DNA of 64,000 nucleotides, taken from assembly GCF_006439355.1 (NCBI RefSeq), contig NZ_VFTG01000019.1, positions 52,110 to 116,109 on the forward strand, written 5' to 3'. Under the pieces are notes generated by a model. The model saw nothing but the letters and a program-made list of their open reading frames with translations. It did no database searches and had not been told where the DNA came from. Positions 41,905 through 51,190 of this stretch are shown in pieces (the stretch's first letter is position 1; each line of letters begins with the position of its first letter). The stretch is from Mesorhizobium sp. B4-1-3. GTDB taxonomy: Bacteria > Pseudomonadota > Alphaproteobacteria > Rhizobiales > Rhizobiaceae. Position numbers and translations under genes: made by a program.

Positions 41905-43467
41905 TCACGCCGTCTTCTTGAACAGCACAGGATTGGGGTGACCGTCCGGATAGATGACGGGTTCGAATGCGGTCTTATGGATGGCGACCAGCGGCTGGTG
42001 ACAGATGAAGACGAATCCGCCGGACTGTTCCATCAGATCCTCCATGCGGTTGGACAAGGCGATGCGCTTGGCCTCGTCGCTTTCTCCAACCAGTTGCTGG
42101 TAGCTGGTCTCGAATTCGGAACTGTCGAAGCCTGACCAGTTGTAAGCGCCGATCTGGTCGGGGCGGAACCAGACCAGGTTCTCGGACGGATCGACGCCGC
42201 CGGCGAAATCCATGAGCGCCAGGTCGATGTTCTTGTAGCCGTTGCCTTGCGTCTTGTCGCCTACGCCCCAGAAGGCGGCTTCGTCGTAGGGCTGGATCTC
42301 GATCTTGATGCCGGCCTGCTCGAGGCTGGCCTGGATGATCTGCGCGGTCGCGGTGCGGATGGAATCATTCATCACCGTCAACGTCAACGACAAGTCGTTC
42401 ACGCCTGCCTCGGCGAGCAGCGCGGCGGACTTTTCATAGTCGGGCGCCGCGATCAGATTGCTCGGGCGCGCGAATTTCGTGCCGGGCTGGACCACGCCTG
42501 TGGAGCGCTTGGTGAGGTCGTCATAGACGCCGGTCAGGATCTGTCCGACATCGACGCCATATTGCACGGCTTGCCGCACCTTCAGATCCTTGAGGCGCGG
42601 GCTGAGCATGTTGATCGTCAGCCAGACATAGCGGGTCGACTGCGCCTCGATCAGTTTCGTATTGGCGGGCGGTTTGGCCTTGACGGCCTTGGTCGCCGAA
42701 ATGGCGATCTTGGTGTAGTCGAAGGCATCGGCCTCGTAGGCCAATTGCGCCGCCTGATCGTCGGCCACGACATAGATCTCGACCGTGCCGAAATCCGGCT
42801 TCGGTCCCGGCCAGTCCGGATTGGCGGTCAGCGTCACCTTCTGCTTCTGCTGCCAGTCCGAGAAGCGATAAGGACCGCAGGTCGCCGGGGGCTCGGTGGT
42901 GAATTTGCCGCCCGCCTTCTCGGTGCCGGCCCGGCTGATGATGTGGCCGCCATAGTAAGGCAGGCTGGTGACGAAGATCGGCTGGTAAGGATCCTTGAGG
43001 TGGATGATGCCGGATCTGGCGTCGACGACCTCGACACGGTCCAGCTTCTCGAATTGATAAGCCCAAGGCGACGACAGCTTCGGATCGGCTATGCGCTCGT
43101 AGGAGAATTTCACGTCTTCGGCGGTGAGCGGGCCAAGGCCGTTCGACCATTTCAGCCCATCGATCAGGGTGAAGGCGATGGTCTTCGGATCCTTCAGCTC
43201 GAGTTTCTCCGCGCCCCAGAGCGACCACGGCGAACCTTGCCTGAGATCGCCGAGGCGGTTCAGCGACACATAGATGCCGCGCATCATGACGTCTTCGATG
43301 CCGCCGATCATGAAGGCGGGATCAAGCGTCTGCAGGTCGCCTTCCATGCGGATGCGCAGCGTGTCGCCGGCCGCCGACCAGGCGAATCCCGGCTTCATCG
43401 TCAGGCCGGCGCCCAACACGCCGGCGGCTTTCAGGAATGCACGTCTGTCCATGGTCCATCTCGTCAT
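41905..43467 (-). CDS. Oligopeptide-type ABC transporter substrate-binding protein
   Basis: A 520-residue SBP_bac_5 family protein, begun at the ATG at 43467 after GGGGAAA. Residues 6-25 form a Tat-like signal (MDRRAFLKAAGVLGAGLTMK). The mature part reads GDLQTLDPAFMIGGIEDVMM, then GPLTAEDVKFSYERI, and DLKVRQAVQYGVDVGQILTG, the order of DppA/OppA proteins. It is clearly homologous to the protein at 56764. It is the last gene of the 49300-41905 operon, which is unusual, as binding-protein genes normally come first. It delivers a peptide-like or glycoside-like ligand to the permeases encoded upstream. Confidence 0.9.
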   Translation of the reverse strand: MTRWTMDRRAFLKAAGVLGAGLTMKPGFAWSAAGDTLRIRMEGDLQTLDPAFMIGGIEDVMMRGIYVSLNRLGDLRQGSPWSLWGAEKLELKDPKTIAFTLIDGLKWSNGLGPLTAEDVKFSYERIADPKLSSPWAYQFEKLDRVEVVDARSGIIHLKDPYQPIFVTSLPYYGGHIISRAGTEKAGGKFTTEPPATCGPYRFSDWQQKQKVTLTANPDWPGPKPDFGTVEIYVVADDQAAQLAYEADAFDYTKIAISATKAVKAKPPANTKLIEAQSTRYVWLTINMLSPRLKDLKVRQAVQYGVDVGQILTGVYDDLTKRSTGVVQPGTKFARPSNLIAAPDYEKSAALLAEAGVNDLSLTLTVMNDSIRTATAQIIQASLEQAGIKIEIQPYDEAAFWGVGDKTQGNGYKNIDLALMDFAGGVDPSENLVWFRPDQIGAYNWSGFDSSEFETSYQQLVGESDEAKRIALSNRMEDLMEQSGGFVFICHQPLVAIHKTAFEPVIYPDGHPNPVLFKKTA

Positions 43468-43468
43468 C

Positions 43469-44497
43469 TCAGTTTCCCCTTTGGTTTGCGGAAGCGCGTG
43501 TGACGGCCTCCCGTTCTTGCCCGCCGGTCTGCAGCGGGAAATGGCAGCGCACCAGGCGATCGGCGCCCATCGGCCGGTAGACCGGCGCCTCGGTCTTGCA
43601 GCGGGATTGCACGAGCGGACAGCGCGTGTGGAATTCGCAGCCGGAAGGCCGGCGGAACACGCTCGGGATTTCGCCGGTAATGGCAAGATTGTGGCTGCGC
43701 CGGCGTGGATCGGGGATCGGCTCGGACCGGATCAGCGTCGCGGTGTAGGGATGCAATGGGGCGGAGAAGACCTCTTGCGTCGGTCCTGTCTCGACGAGCC
43801 GGCCGAGATACATGATGGCGAGCCGGTCGCTGACATGGCGGATCATCGCCAGATTGTGGGTGACGATCATGGTGGCGAAGCCGAGCTCGCGCTTGAGTTC
43901 GCCGATCAGGTTGAGCACATCGCCCTGCACAGAAACATCGAGCCCGGCGGTCGGCTCGTCGGCAAGCAGCAGATGCGGTTTCATCGCAAGCGCCCGCGCG
44001 ACGCCGACGCGACGCGCCTGCCCGCCCGACAGTTCATGCGGAAAACGGTCGACGAAGGAGGCCGGCAAGCCGACCAGCGCCAGCAGGGCCTTCGCCGCCG
44101 CACGCCGGTCCGGCATCGGCAGCCCCTGGATGACCTGCGGTTCGGTGAGCAGCGTGCCGACGCGCAGGCGCGGGCTGAGCGAGGCGACCGGATTCTGGAA
44201 CATCATCGCCGAGCGCCGGCGCATGGCGCGAAAATCGGACCGGGTCGCGACCTCCCTCCCCTCGAAGACGATGCGGCCGGCCGCAGCCCGGACGAGGCCG
44301 AGAATGGTGCGGGCAAGCGTCGTCTTGCCGGAGCCGGATTCGCCGACCAGCCCAAGCGTCTCGGCCGGCATCAGCGACAGCGTGACGCCGTCGATGACGT
44401 TGAAGCCCGGCAGCGGGAACGGATTGATCAGCCGGTCGAGCAAGCTGCTGCGAACGAAGCTGACCGACAGGTCCTCGACGGCAAGCAGCGGGCTCAT
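43469..44497 (-). CDS. Oligopeptide-type ABC transporter ATP-binding protein (OppF type)
   Basis: A 342-residue ABC ATPase. I start it at the ATG at 44497, which overlaps the OppD-type stop by four bases. Walker A is GLVGESGSGKTTLARTIL, the signature is HELSGGQARRVGVARALA, Walker B is LLLADEPTAGLD and the H-loop is MIVTHNLAMIRHVSD. The C-terminal extension has GCEFHTRCPLVQSRCKTEAP and a further Cys, the cysteine-rich tail of Opp/Dpp ATPases. One base separates its stop from the binding-protein start. It energises uptake together with the OppD-type subunit. Confidence 0.92.
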   Translation of the reverse strand: MSPLLAVEDLSVSFVRSSLLDRLINPFPLPGFNVIDGVTLSLMPAETLGLVGESGSGKTTLARTILGLVRAAAGRIVFEGREVATRSDFRAMRRRSAMMFQNPVASLSPRLRVGTLLTEPQVIQGLPMPDRRAAAKALLALVGLPASFVDRFPHELSGGQARRVGVARALAMKPHLLLADEPTAGLDVSVQGDVLNLIGELKRELGFATMIVTHNLAMIRHVSDRLAIMYLGRLVETGPTQEVFSAPLHPYTATLIRSEPIPDPRRRSHNLAITGEIPSVFRRPSGCEFHTRCPLVQSRCKTEAPVYRPMGADRLVRCHFPLQTGGQEREAVTRASANQRGN

Positions 44498-45459
44498 GGC
44501 GTCACCGCATGGCAGCGGGCAGCATGGCATGCGGTGAGCTTCACCAGCGGCGGCGCGATGGTCTTGCATGGCGCGAAGGCCCTGCCGCAGCGCTGCGCGT
44601 AAACGCATCCCGGTGGTGGTTGGGTCAGGCTCGGCAATGACCCGGGAATGGTCGGCAGCCTGTCCAGCCGATCATGGAAGCGGGCGGGATCGCAGGCGAG
44701 CAGCGCCTGGGTATAGGGATGGCGCGGATCGTGGAAGATCGCATCGACCTCGCCGCCCTCGACCACCTCGCCGGCATACATGACATAGACACGATCGCAG
44801 AGTTCGGCGATGACACCGAGATGATGCGAGACGACGATGATGATGCCGTTATATTCGCGCCTGAGCTCTCGCAGCAGATGGATGATCTGCGCCTCCATGG
44901 TGACGTCGAGCGCGGTCGTCGGCTCGTCGGCGATGAGCAGGCCGGGATCGGTCAGCAAGGCGGCCGCGATCGCCACGCGCTGGCGCATGCCGCCGGAAAG
45001 CTCGTGCGGGTAACTCCGCATGCGCCGTTCGGCATCGGCGATGCCGACGCGACCGAGCATGGCGGCGATGCGCGCCCGCTTTTGCGCACGGCTGAAATCC
45101 TTACGGTGGTGCTGGAAATCGATGAGCTGGTCGCCGATGGTCAGCACCGGGTTGAACGCCGTCATCGGGTCCTGGCCGACCAGCGCGATCTCATCGCCGC
45201 GCAGCAGCCGCTGGCGATGCGCGTCGAGCTTTGCCAGGTCGACGCCGTTGTAACGGATCGCCCCGTCGATGCGGGCGTTGGCCGGCAACAGGTTGGCCAG
45301 AGCGGTGACCAGCGTGGACTTGCCGCAGCCGCTCTCGCCGACAATGCCGATGACCTCGCCGGGATGCGCTTCGATATCCACATGGCGAAGGGCGTGCACG
45401 CTACCGTGCGGCGTCTCATAGCGGACGCTTAGACCGCTGGCGGCAAGCGAGCCGCTCAT
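44494..45459 (-). CDS. Oligopeptide-type ABC transporter ATP-binding protein (OppD type)
   Basis: A 321-residue ABC ATPase with Walker A GIVGESGCGKSTLVTALA, signature ELSGGMRQRVAIAAALL, Walker B LLIADEPTTALD and H-loop IIVVSHHLGVIAELCD. The tail shows GCVYAQRCGRAFAPCKTIAP with later cysteines, which in Dpp relatives hold an iron-sulfur cluster. Four-base overlaps with the genes on both sides place it in the middle of the operon. Confidence 0.92.
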   Translation of the reverse strand: MSGSLAASGLSVRYETPHGSVHALRHVDIEAHPGEVIGIVGESGCGKSTLVTALANLLPANARIDGAIRYNGVDLAKLDAHRQRLLRGDEIALVGQDPMTAFNPVLTIGDQLIDFQHHRKDFSRAQKRARIAAMLGRVGIADAERRMRSYPHELSGGMRQRVAIAAALLTDPGLLIADEPTTALDVTMEAQIIHLLRELRREYNGIIIVVSHHLGVIAELCDRVYVMYAGEVVEGGEVDAIFHDPRHPYTQALLACDPARFHDRLDRLPTIPGSLPSLTQPPPGCVYAQRCGRAFAPCKTIAPPLVKLTACHAARCHAVTP

Positions 45460-46343
45460 GCCGGCCTCCGCAGTTGCAGGCGCGGGTCGAGATAGTCGCG
45501 CAGACCCTCGCCGAGAAAGGTGAAGCCGAGCGTCGCCAGCACCAGCGGCAGGCCGCCGAAGATCACCATGAACGGTGCCGAGCGGATGCTTGTATAGCCG
45601 TCATAGAGAATCGAGCCCCAGGACGGCGTCGGCGGGCGCACGCCGAGGCCGAGGAAGCTCAAGCCGGCCTCGACCATGATGACGACCGGAATGTCCATCG
45701 ACAAAAGGATGATCAGCGGACCGACGACGTTGGGCAGGAGGTGGATGAAGACGATGCGTGCCGCACTCGCGTCGAGCAGACGCTCGGCAAGGATGTAGTC
45801 GCTGTTCTTCAGCGCCAGCGTCTGGGCCCGGATCAGCCGCGCGTAGCTTGGGAACGACGTCGCGGCGATGACGATGATCAGCGTGCCGGTACCGGCGCCG
45901 AGCACGGTGATGATGGCAAGCGCGAACATGATCATCGGCAGCGAATTCATGCTGTCGAAGCTGAGCACCAGAATGGCGTCGAGCCAGCGCGGACCGTAGC
46001 CGGCGACGAGGCCGAGCAGCAGGCCGATGGCGCCGGCTATGGCAACCGAGACCATGGCGATGGTGAGCGCCGTGCGCGCGCCGTAGATGACGCGCGACAA
46101 GAGATCGCGGCCGAGATGGTCGGTGCCGAACCAGTGTTCCGCCGATGGCGGCTGCAGCTTGTGCAGCACGTCGATCTTGACCGGTGAATAAGGCGCCAGC
46201 CAGGGCGCGAAGATCGCGGTGACAAGGAAGCCGGTAACCAGAATCAGCGCCACGCGGGTGAAGGGGTCGGCGAGCAATGCGCGCAGCAGCACAAGCCGTT
46301 GTCGATCGGGCCCGGATGGAGAAGCCTCAGCCACGGAAGACAT
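45456..46343 (-). CDS. Oligopeptide-type ABC transporter permease (OppC type)
   Basis: A 295-residue permease; the ATG at 46343 is chosen because an in-frame one nine codons earlier lies deeper in the previous gene. PPSAEHWFGTDHLGRDLLSR (about residue 55) is the OppC hallmark. MVSVAIAGAIGLLLGLVAGY and MDIPVVIMVEAGLSFLGLGV are membrane segments. The EAA-like loop is YILAERLLDASAARIVFIHL. Seventeen bases overlap the OppB-type gene. Confidence 0.9.
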   Translation of the reverse strand: MSSVAEASPSGPDRQRLVLLRALLADPFTRVALILVTGFLVTAIFAPWLAPYSPVKIDVLHKLQPPSAEHWFGTDHLGRDLLSRVIYGARTALTIAMVSVAIAGAIGLLLGLVAGYGPRWLDAILVLSFDSMNSLPMIMFALAIITVLGAGTGTLIIVIAATSFPSYARLIRAQTLALKNSDYILAERLLDASAARIVFIHLLPNVVGPLIILLSMDIPVVIMVEAGLSFLGLGVRPPTPSWGSILYDGYTSIRSAPFMVIFGGLPLVLATLGFTFLGEGLRDYLDPRLQLRRPA

Positions 46344-47277
46344 CACGGACCCTCGGGTCGAGCCGCGCAATGAGAAGATCGGCGGCGATGGTGATGGAGA
46401 CGTAGATGGCGGTCATGATCAGCACCGTGCCCATGACGACCGGATAGTTGCGAGTGCTGACGGCGTCGGTGATCAGCTTGCCGATGCCGGGCCTGGCGAA
46501 CACCGCCTCGACGAAGACGGCGCTGGACAGGATGCTGCCGAGGCCGACCGCGACCAGCGAGATGGTCGGGATGATGGCGATGCGCAGCGCATATTTGGAG
46601 ACGATCTTCCATTCCGGCAGGCCGAAGGAACGCGCGGTGCGGATATGGGGCTCGCCCATCACCTCCATCATCGAGGCGCGCACCATGCGGGCGATATAGC
46701 CGATCCAGCCGAGGGCGATCGCCGCGGCCGGCATGACCAGCGCCCTTGCCTGGCTGAAGAGATCGCCGGCCTCGCCCGCCCCGATGGCCGGCAGCCAGCG
46801 CAGCGTGACCGCAAACAGGAGCAGCGAGTAGATGGCGACGACGAAGGACGGCACGGCGATGACACCGACCGAGAGCACGCCGATGGCGGCATCGGCGGCC
46901 GTGCCGCGCCGCATAACCGACAGGCAGCCCAGCGGCACGCCGATCAAGAGCGCCACGGCGAGCGCCGTCAGCCCTAGGACAAGCGTATTCGGCAACGCTT
47001 CCAGGACCAGCGTGGAAACGGGCCGGTTCGACCAGACATCGTAGCCGAGATTGCCGGTCAGCGCGTTCCGGAAGAATTCGACGATCTGCCACCAGACCGG
47101 CTGGTCGAGCCCCATGCGCTCGATCAGCAGCCGCTTCAATTCCGGCGTGGCGCGCGGACCGAGCGCCACGGTCGCGGGATCGCCCGGAACCAGGAAGACG
47201 GCAGCATACATGGCGACCATGACGAGGACGAGGATCAGGAGACCGAGACCGATGCGCTTCACTGCGTATGCGAGCAT
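46327..47277 (-). CDS. Oligopeptide-type ABC transporter permease (OppB type)
   Basis: A 316-residue permease starting at 47277 after a strong GGAGGGGAGG. MLAYAVKRIGLGLLILVLVM is the first membrane segment, and FLVPGDPATVALGPRATPEL follows. VGVIAVPSFVVAIYSLLLFA and SSAVFVEAVFARPGIGKLIT match OppB. HIRTARSFGLPEWKIVSKYA is the ATPase-contact loop. It is strongly similar to the permease at 58374, including the V-A-L-G-P-R-A-T-P-E string, which shows recent common origin of the two cassettes. Confidence 0.9.
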   Translation of the reverse strand: MLAYAVKRIGLGLLILVLVMVAMYAAVFLVPGDPATVALGPRATPELKRLLIERMGLDQPVWWQIVEFFRNALTGNLGYDVWSNRPVSTLVLEALPNTLVLGLTALAVALLIGVPLGCLSVMRRGTAADAAIGVLSVGVIAVPSFVVAIYSLLLFAVTLRWLPAIGAGEAGDLFSQARALVMPAAAIALGWIGYIARMVRASMMEVMGEPHIRTARSFGLPEWKIVSKYALRIAIIPTISLVAVGLGSILSSAVFVEAVFARPGIGKLITDAVSTRNYPVVMGTVLIMTAIYVSITIAADLLIARLDPRVRDVFRG

Positions 47278-47290
47278 GGCCTCCCCTCCT

Positions 47291-49300
47291 TCAGGCGAAA
47301 TCGCGCCTGATGCGCCGTGTCGCCGAGGCGTTGTGCACGAGCTTGCCTCGTTCTCGGGCTTCAAGGCGCCAACTGAGGTCGAAATGCGTTTCATCCGCCG
47401 TCAGCTCGGTCACCGCCCTCGCTTCGGTATCGGCATCGGCGCTGGCAATCGCCCATCGATATTCGGTGACGAGCTTTGCCGAGAGGGGATCGCCGCTGCT
47501 GATGCTCATCGTATCGCTGTTGGCGGAAGACACGGTGATGGCGCGATCGTCATAGCGCCTGCTTCCATGATCCGAGGTCAGGGCGATGATCTGCAGGCTC
47601 GAGCCGACGTCCTCGGTGACGATGCGACGGTCGAAGCCTTCGGTGAGCGTCGTGGTCGGGACCGGCGGCGCGGTTTCGGCCGGCTCGAAGCGAACGTCGC
47701 GGTCGCGCGGCGACGGCGGCCGCACCGGAAGAACCAGCTTGCTGTCGCCGCTCGCGACCGACAGCACCGAAAGTTTCGGTTGCGGCCACAGGATCGGCCA
47801 ATGCTGGTTGGCCAACGCTAGCCGCACGCGGTGCCCCTTGGGTATGGCGCGGGCGAAATCGTTGAGCTTGAGCTTGACGCGGAACGGCGTTCCGATCGGA
47901 CAGGGCGTCGGATGCTCGTGGCTGTCGCGATGACTGAGGTTGAGCACGCCATGCGTCATTAGCGCCGAGGTGCCGTCGGGATAGACGTCGCAAAGGCGGG
48001 CGGCAAGGTTGACATGCGGCTGGTCGACGCTGACGAGCAGATCGAGCTCGGGCGCGCCAAGCAGGGTCAGGTCATCTTCGAGCGGCAAAGTGTCGAAGCA
48101 CAGCGCCAAACCGTCCTCGCGGCGCTGGTCGATGGGCATGTCCGGGCACGAACCGCCATAGCCGCCCCAGCGGCCGCAGTCGCGGCCGGCGGTGGCGGGA
48201 GAGCATACCGACAGCGTGGCGCCAGGCGCCGGTTGGCCGCTCAGTCCGGCGGCGTTCAGATGCAAGACGCGGCGCTCGACACGTGGCGACGGCCATTGGT
48301 CCTCCGCCGCCCAACTGCCGGCATGATCCGGAAGGTAGAAAGGCTGCGGCCGCTCCTCGCCGGTGATCCAGACCCGATAGAGCGGCTCGTCCATGATGCC
48401 GGTGTCTTCGGCGCAAAGCCAATGACGCCACCAGCGCAGCGCCTCCTGCAGATAGCCGATCAGCGGACCCGGCGCGCCGCGACAGGGATAGGCATGCGAC
48501 CACGGTCCGACGATGCCAAGCTTCGGCCCCGGCAGATGTTCCAGCAGGCGCGGCACGAAGTTCGAATAGCTGTCCTCCCAGCCGCAGACGGCCATGACGG
48601 CGCATTCGATCGCGGCATGATCCTCACAGACCGAACCCTGCCGCCAGTAGTCGTCGCGACGCTGGTGGGCGAGCCAGATTTCCGACAGCGAGCGTGTCGC
48701 TTCCAGACGGCTGATCCACATGGCGCGCCAGGCGTCACCGACAATCTGCGGGTCGGGCGCCATAGCCTTCTTCACCAGCATGAAGTTCGACCACATCTCC
48801 TGCTCGGTGAGCAGGGCGCCGCCCATATAGTGGATGTCGTCGGCGTAGCGATCGTCGGTGGCGCAGTTGGCGATGATGGCCTTCAGCGCCGGCGGCCGGC
48901 GCGCCGCGACCTGCAGCGCGTTGAAGCCGCCCCAGGAAATGCCGGTCATGCCGACATTGCCATTGCACCAGGACTGCGCCCCCAGATGGGCGATGATCTC
49001 GCAGGCGTCCTCCTGCTCGCGCGGCAGATACTCGTCGGCCAAGTCGCCATCGGAATCGCCGGAGCCGCGGATGTCTATGCGGGCGCAGGCGATGCCGTGG
49101 CCGGCGAGCCAGGGATGGATGTCAATGTCACGGGCAACGGTGCCGTCGCGGCGCCGGTAAGGCACCATTTCGACCACCACAGGCACCTTGGCGTCGGTGC
49201 GCGGACGCCACACGGTGGCGGCGATTCGCGTGCCGTCAGCCAGCACGATCCAATAGGGATCGACGGTTTCGACGGCAAAGGGAAACTCGGTCCGTACCAC
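47291..49300 (-). CDS. CocE/NonD family hydrolase (X-Pro dipeptidyl-peptidase-like, S15)
   Basis: A 669-residue alpha/beta hydrolase with a GTG start at 49300. The N-terminal domain carries VVVEMVPYRRRDGTVARDID, then CARIDIRGSGDSDGD (about residue 75). The nucleophile is in VGMTGISWGGFNALQVAA, near residue 120. A C-terminal jelly-roll domain begins with LGAPELDLLVSV near residue 420. Relatives cleave cocaine esters, acylated beta-lactams, or peptides after X-Pro. No signal peptide is seen, so it probably acts on the imported compound. It is the first gene of the operon that ends at 41905 and has a TetR-type operator 22 bases before its start. Paralog at 62186. Confidence 0.88.
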   Translation of the reverse strand: MVRTEFPFAVETVDPYWIVLADGTRIAATVWRPRTDAKVPVVVEMVPYRRRDGTVARDIDIHPWLAGHGIACARIDIRGSGDSDGDLADEYLPREQEDACEIIAHLGAQSWCNGNVGMTGISWGGFNALQVAARRPPALKAIIANCATDDRYADDIHYMGGALLTEQEMWSNFMLVKKAMAPDPQIVGDAWRAMWISRLEATRSLSEIWLAHQRRDDYWRQGSVCEDHAAIECAVMAVCGWEDSYSNFVPRLLEHLPGPKLGIVGPWSHAYPCRGAPGPLIGYLQEALRWWRHWLCAEDTGIMDEPLYRVWITGEERPQPFYLPDHAGSWAAEDQWPSPRVERRVLHLNAAGLSGQPAPGATLSVCSPATAGRDCGRWGGYGGSCPDMPIDQRREDGLALCFDTLPLEDDLTLLGAPELDLLVSVDQPHVNLAARLCDVYPDGTSALMTHGVLNLSHRDSHEHPTPCPIGTPFRVKLKLNDFARAIPKGHRVRLALANQHWPILWPQPKLSVLSVASGDSKLVLPVRPPSPRDRDVRFEPAETAPPVPTTTLTEGFDRRIVTEDVGSSLQIIALTSDHGSRRYDDRAITVSSANSDTMSISSGDPLSAKLVTEYRWAIASADADTEARAVTELTADETHFDLSWRLEARERGKLVHNASATRRIRRDFA

Positions 49301-49705
49301 TGCGGGTGCTCGTCAACGCCTTGTTGAACGTTCGTACAACAAGAGTATTCCGGATGCAATCCCGTTTGAACCATTTGCGATCCAGGCACAGAGAAACTTC
49401 ATTCAGCTGAACTGGCCGCACTCCGGGACCGCGTTCAGGTGAGAGGTGCTCTGGCGGCCGTGATGATGCGCAAAGCTACCATTTGCGATCTTGGCTACAG
49501 AGGTCGGATTAGAGCGCGCGCAGCCGCCCACACGAACCGTCTCAGGCTGTACCAATCTTCGCGGCAATTGCGCGATAACAGTTTGGAAGCGCAACGCACG
49601 GCACCGGCAACGATCCTGGCGGCGGGTTTCGCCGTTGCAGGTTTGTGGCCGCGGCGAACGACAGCCGCCGGGCGACAACCCGCGTTCGGATCGTGGTCAC
49701 AATAC
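49301..49705. other. Gene-free stretch with operator only
   Basis: Apart from the palindromic site at 49321-49342 I see nothing coding here. The open frames in this stretch lack ribosome binding sites and typical codon use. It separates the transporter operon promoter from the 3' end of the Rieske gene, whose transcript runs into it. Confidence 0.5.
49321..49342. promoter_or_regulatory. Second candidate TetR operator, before the CocE-transporter operon
   Basis: GTTGAACGTTCGTACAAC at 49323-49340, extended by TT and AA on either side, differs from the palindrome at 37434-37451 at two positions. It is 22 bases upstream of the GTG at 49300. Position and sequence suggest control by the same TetR protein. 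Confidence 0.6.
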
Positions 49706-51058
49706 CTACGATGCGGCCTGACCAAACTTGCGCGTCTTGCGGGCCGCTTGCGGCGAGGCGTAGAGCTGTGACGGCGCCGTCCAAGCCTGGTCCCCGTCCC
49801 TGCGCTCGCCGGTGATCAGGGTGCGCATCTGCGAAAGATAGGTCTCTATGAAAAAGGCGGTCTGCGACTCCAGCGGCGTATAAGGCCCGGGACGATAGGC
49901 GCGCGAGGCGATCCCGTCGGCGTTGTCTTCCGTTATCTTCTTGTCCTGAACGGTCGTCACGTCCCACATCCATGAAATCTTGTCGACGTCGACCGACGCT
50001 TCGGCGTCCTTGTCGACCAGCCATGTCAGGATCACGTCGGTCTCGTTGGCGTTGCGTGGGATCATCTGGAACATGGTCAGATAGTCGTTGGGCGCGCTGA
50101 GGAACGAAAGCCGGCCGATCCGGAAGCCGTTTTCGCCGCCGTCGAACTTGCCACGCCCGCCCATCAGGCATGAGACCGGCTGGCCATCGTCGGAAAGCGT
50201 GAGACGGCCCGAGCCGATCGGCTTGCGGTGCATGGCGTAGGGCACCGTGTCCAGGTCGCCGGGCTCCCACACGCCCTTGTGGAACTCGGCGTCGCCGATG
50301 ACGCTGTGCCAGGCGTCGATCTCCTGCTTCCATTCAGCGGCGTTGTAGTCGTCGCGCATGGCGGTCACCTTCACATGGCCGTTGACGCGGAAATATTCGG
50401 GGTGCGCCGGGCGGCAGTGGTAGCACTCGAGAAAGTTCTCAAGAACCAGCTTCCAGTTCGCCTTGGTCAGATAATTCTTGCGCGCGACGATGCGCGCGTT
50501 GGTGACGCCGTTCTCGCGCAGAAGATCGGTCAGGCCGGCCGCCACCGGCTCGATGTCGGGCAGGCTGGAGGCATCGAGGCCACACATCACCAGGCCACCG
50601 ATCACCTTGGTCGGCACCTCGTGCAGTCCGAGACCGTCGCCGTCGACGCCCTCGGGCAGGTCGCGCCGGGTCTGCAGCTCACCGGTCAGCCGGAAGGACC
50701 AGGCATGATAGGGGCAGACCAGCAGCTTGCCGCGGCCATCCTTGACGCATAACCGCGAGCCGCGATGGGTGCAGACATTGTAGTAAGCGGCAATGTCATC
50801 CTCGCCATCTCCGTGACGGGCGACGATAACCTCCTCGTCGAACAATTGACGGATGATGTAGCTGCCCTTCTCCGGCACCTCGCTGGCATGGGCAACGATG
50901 ACCCATTGGCGAGGGAACCACAATTCGCGCTCGAGCGCGAAGATATCCGGGTCGAGATAGAAGGCCTGCTGCAGCGACCAGTCCTTGCTGTGCTCGTCGA
51001 TCAACTTGACCACGCGCGCGCGATCGAGGCCGGACAACATCTTGTCGTTTGCATACAT
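49706..51058 (-). CDS. Rieske non-heme iron oxygenase, alpha subunit (betaine-demethylase-like)
   Basis: A 450-residue oxygenase started at the ATG at 51058, seven bases after GGAG. The Rieske 2Fe-2S ligands are in YYNVCTHRGSRLC and LLVCPYHAW (C-x-H...C-x2-H, about residues 90-118). The catalytic iron site is LENFLECYHCRPAHPEYF near residue 205. This E-C-Y-H-C-x-x-x-H-P form is shared with glycine betaine demethylase GbcA and carnitine oxygenases. It would remove an N-methyl group as formaldehyde. The reductase partner is not in the window. It stands alone, divergent from the LysR gene at 51191. Confidence 0.87.
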   Translation of the reverse strand: MYANDKMLSGLDRARVVKLIDEHSKDWSLQQAFYLDPDIFALERELWFPRQWVIVAHASEVPEKGSYIIRQLFDEEVIVARHGDGEDDIAAYYNVCTHRGSRLCVKDGRGKLLVCPYHAWSFRLTGELQTRRDLPEGVDGDGLGLHEVPTKVIGGLVMCGLDASSLPDIEPVAAGLTDLLRENGVTNARIVARKNYLTKANWKLVLENFLECYHCRPAHPEYFRVNGHVKVTAMRDDYNAAEWKQEIDAWHSVIGDAEFHKGVWEPGDLDTVPYAMHRKPIGSGRLTLSDDGQPVSCLMGGRGKFDGGENGFRIGRLSFLSAPNDYLTMFQMIPRNANETDVILTWLVDKDAEASVDVDKISWMWDVTTVQDKKITEDNADGIASRAYRPGPYTPLESQTAFFIETYLSQMRTLITGERRDGDQAWTAPSQLYASPQAARKTRKFGQAAS

Positions 51059-51138
51059 GGCGGACTCCAGGGGCGGGGCTCCAGGGCTGGCTAATGCCTT
51101 TTGATCAGGCTTGCAGCGAATTGCGGCACTCATCAACC

Positions 51139-51159
51139 ATGGATTTGGCAGGCTTCCAT
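51139..51159. promoter_or_regulatory. Candidate LysR-binding box between the Rieske and LysR genes
   Basis: ATGGA (51139-51143) and TCCAT (51155-51159) form an inverted repeat over 11 bases, the T-N11-A type recognised by LysR proteins. It lies between the divergent starts at 51058 and 51191. Confidence 0.4.
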
Positions 51160-51190
51160 CTCAAAAAGTCATGGAATACTCTTGTGATCG

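Noticed and set aside
49439..49771. Plus-strand frame of 110 codons beyond the Rieske gene
   Set aside because: No ribosome binding site, no domain, Arg/Ala-rich composition typical of chance frames at this GC content, and its end lies within the Rieske gene on the other strand.
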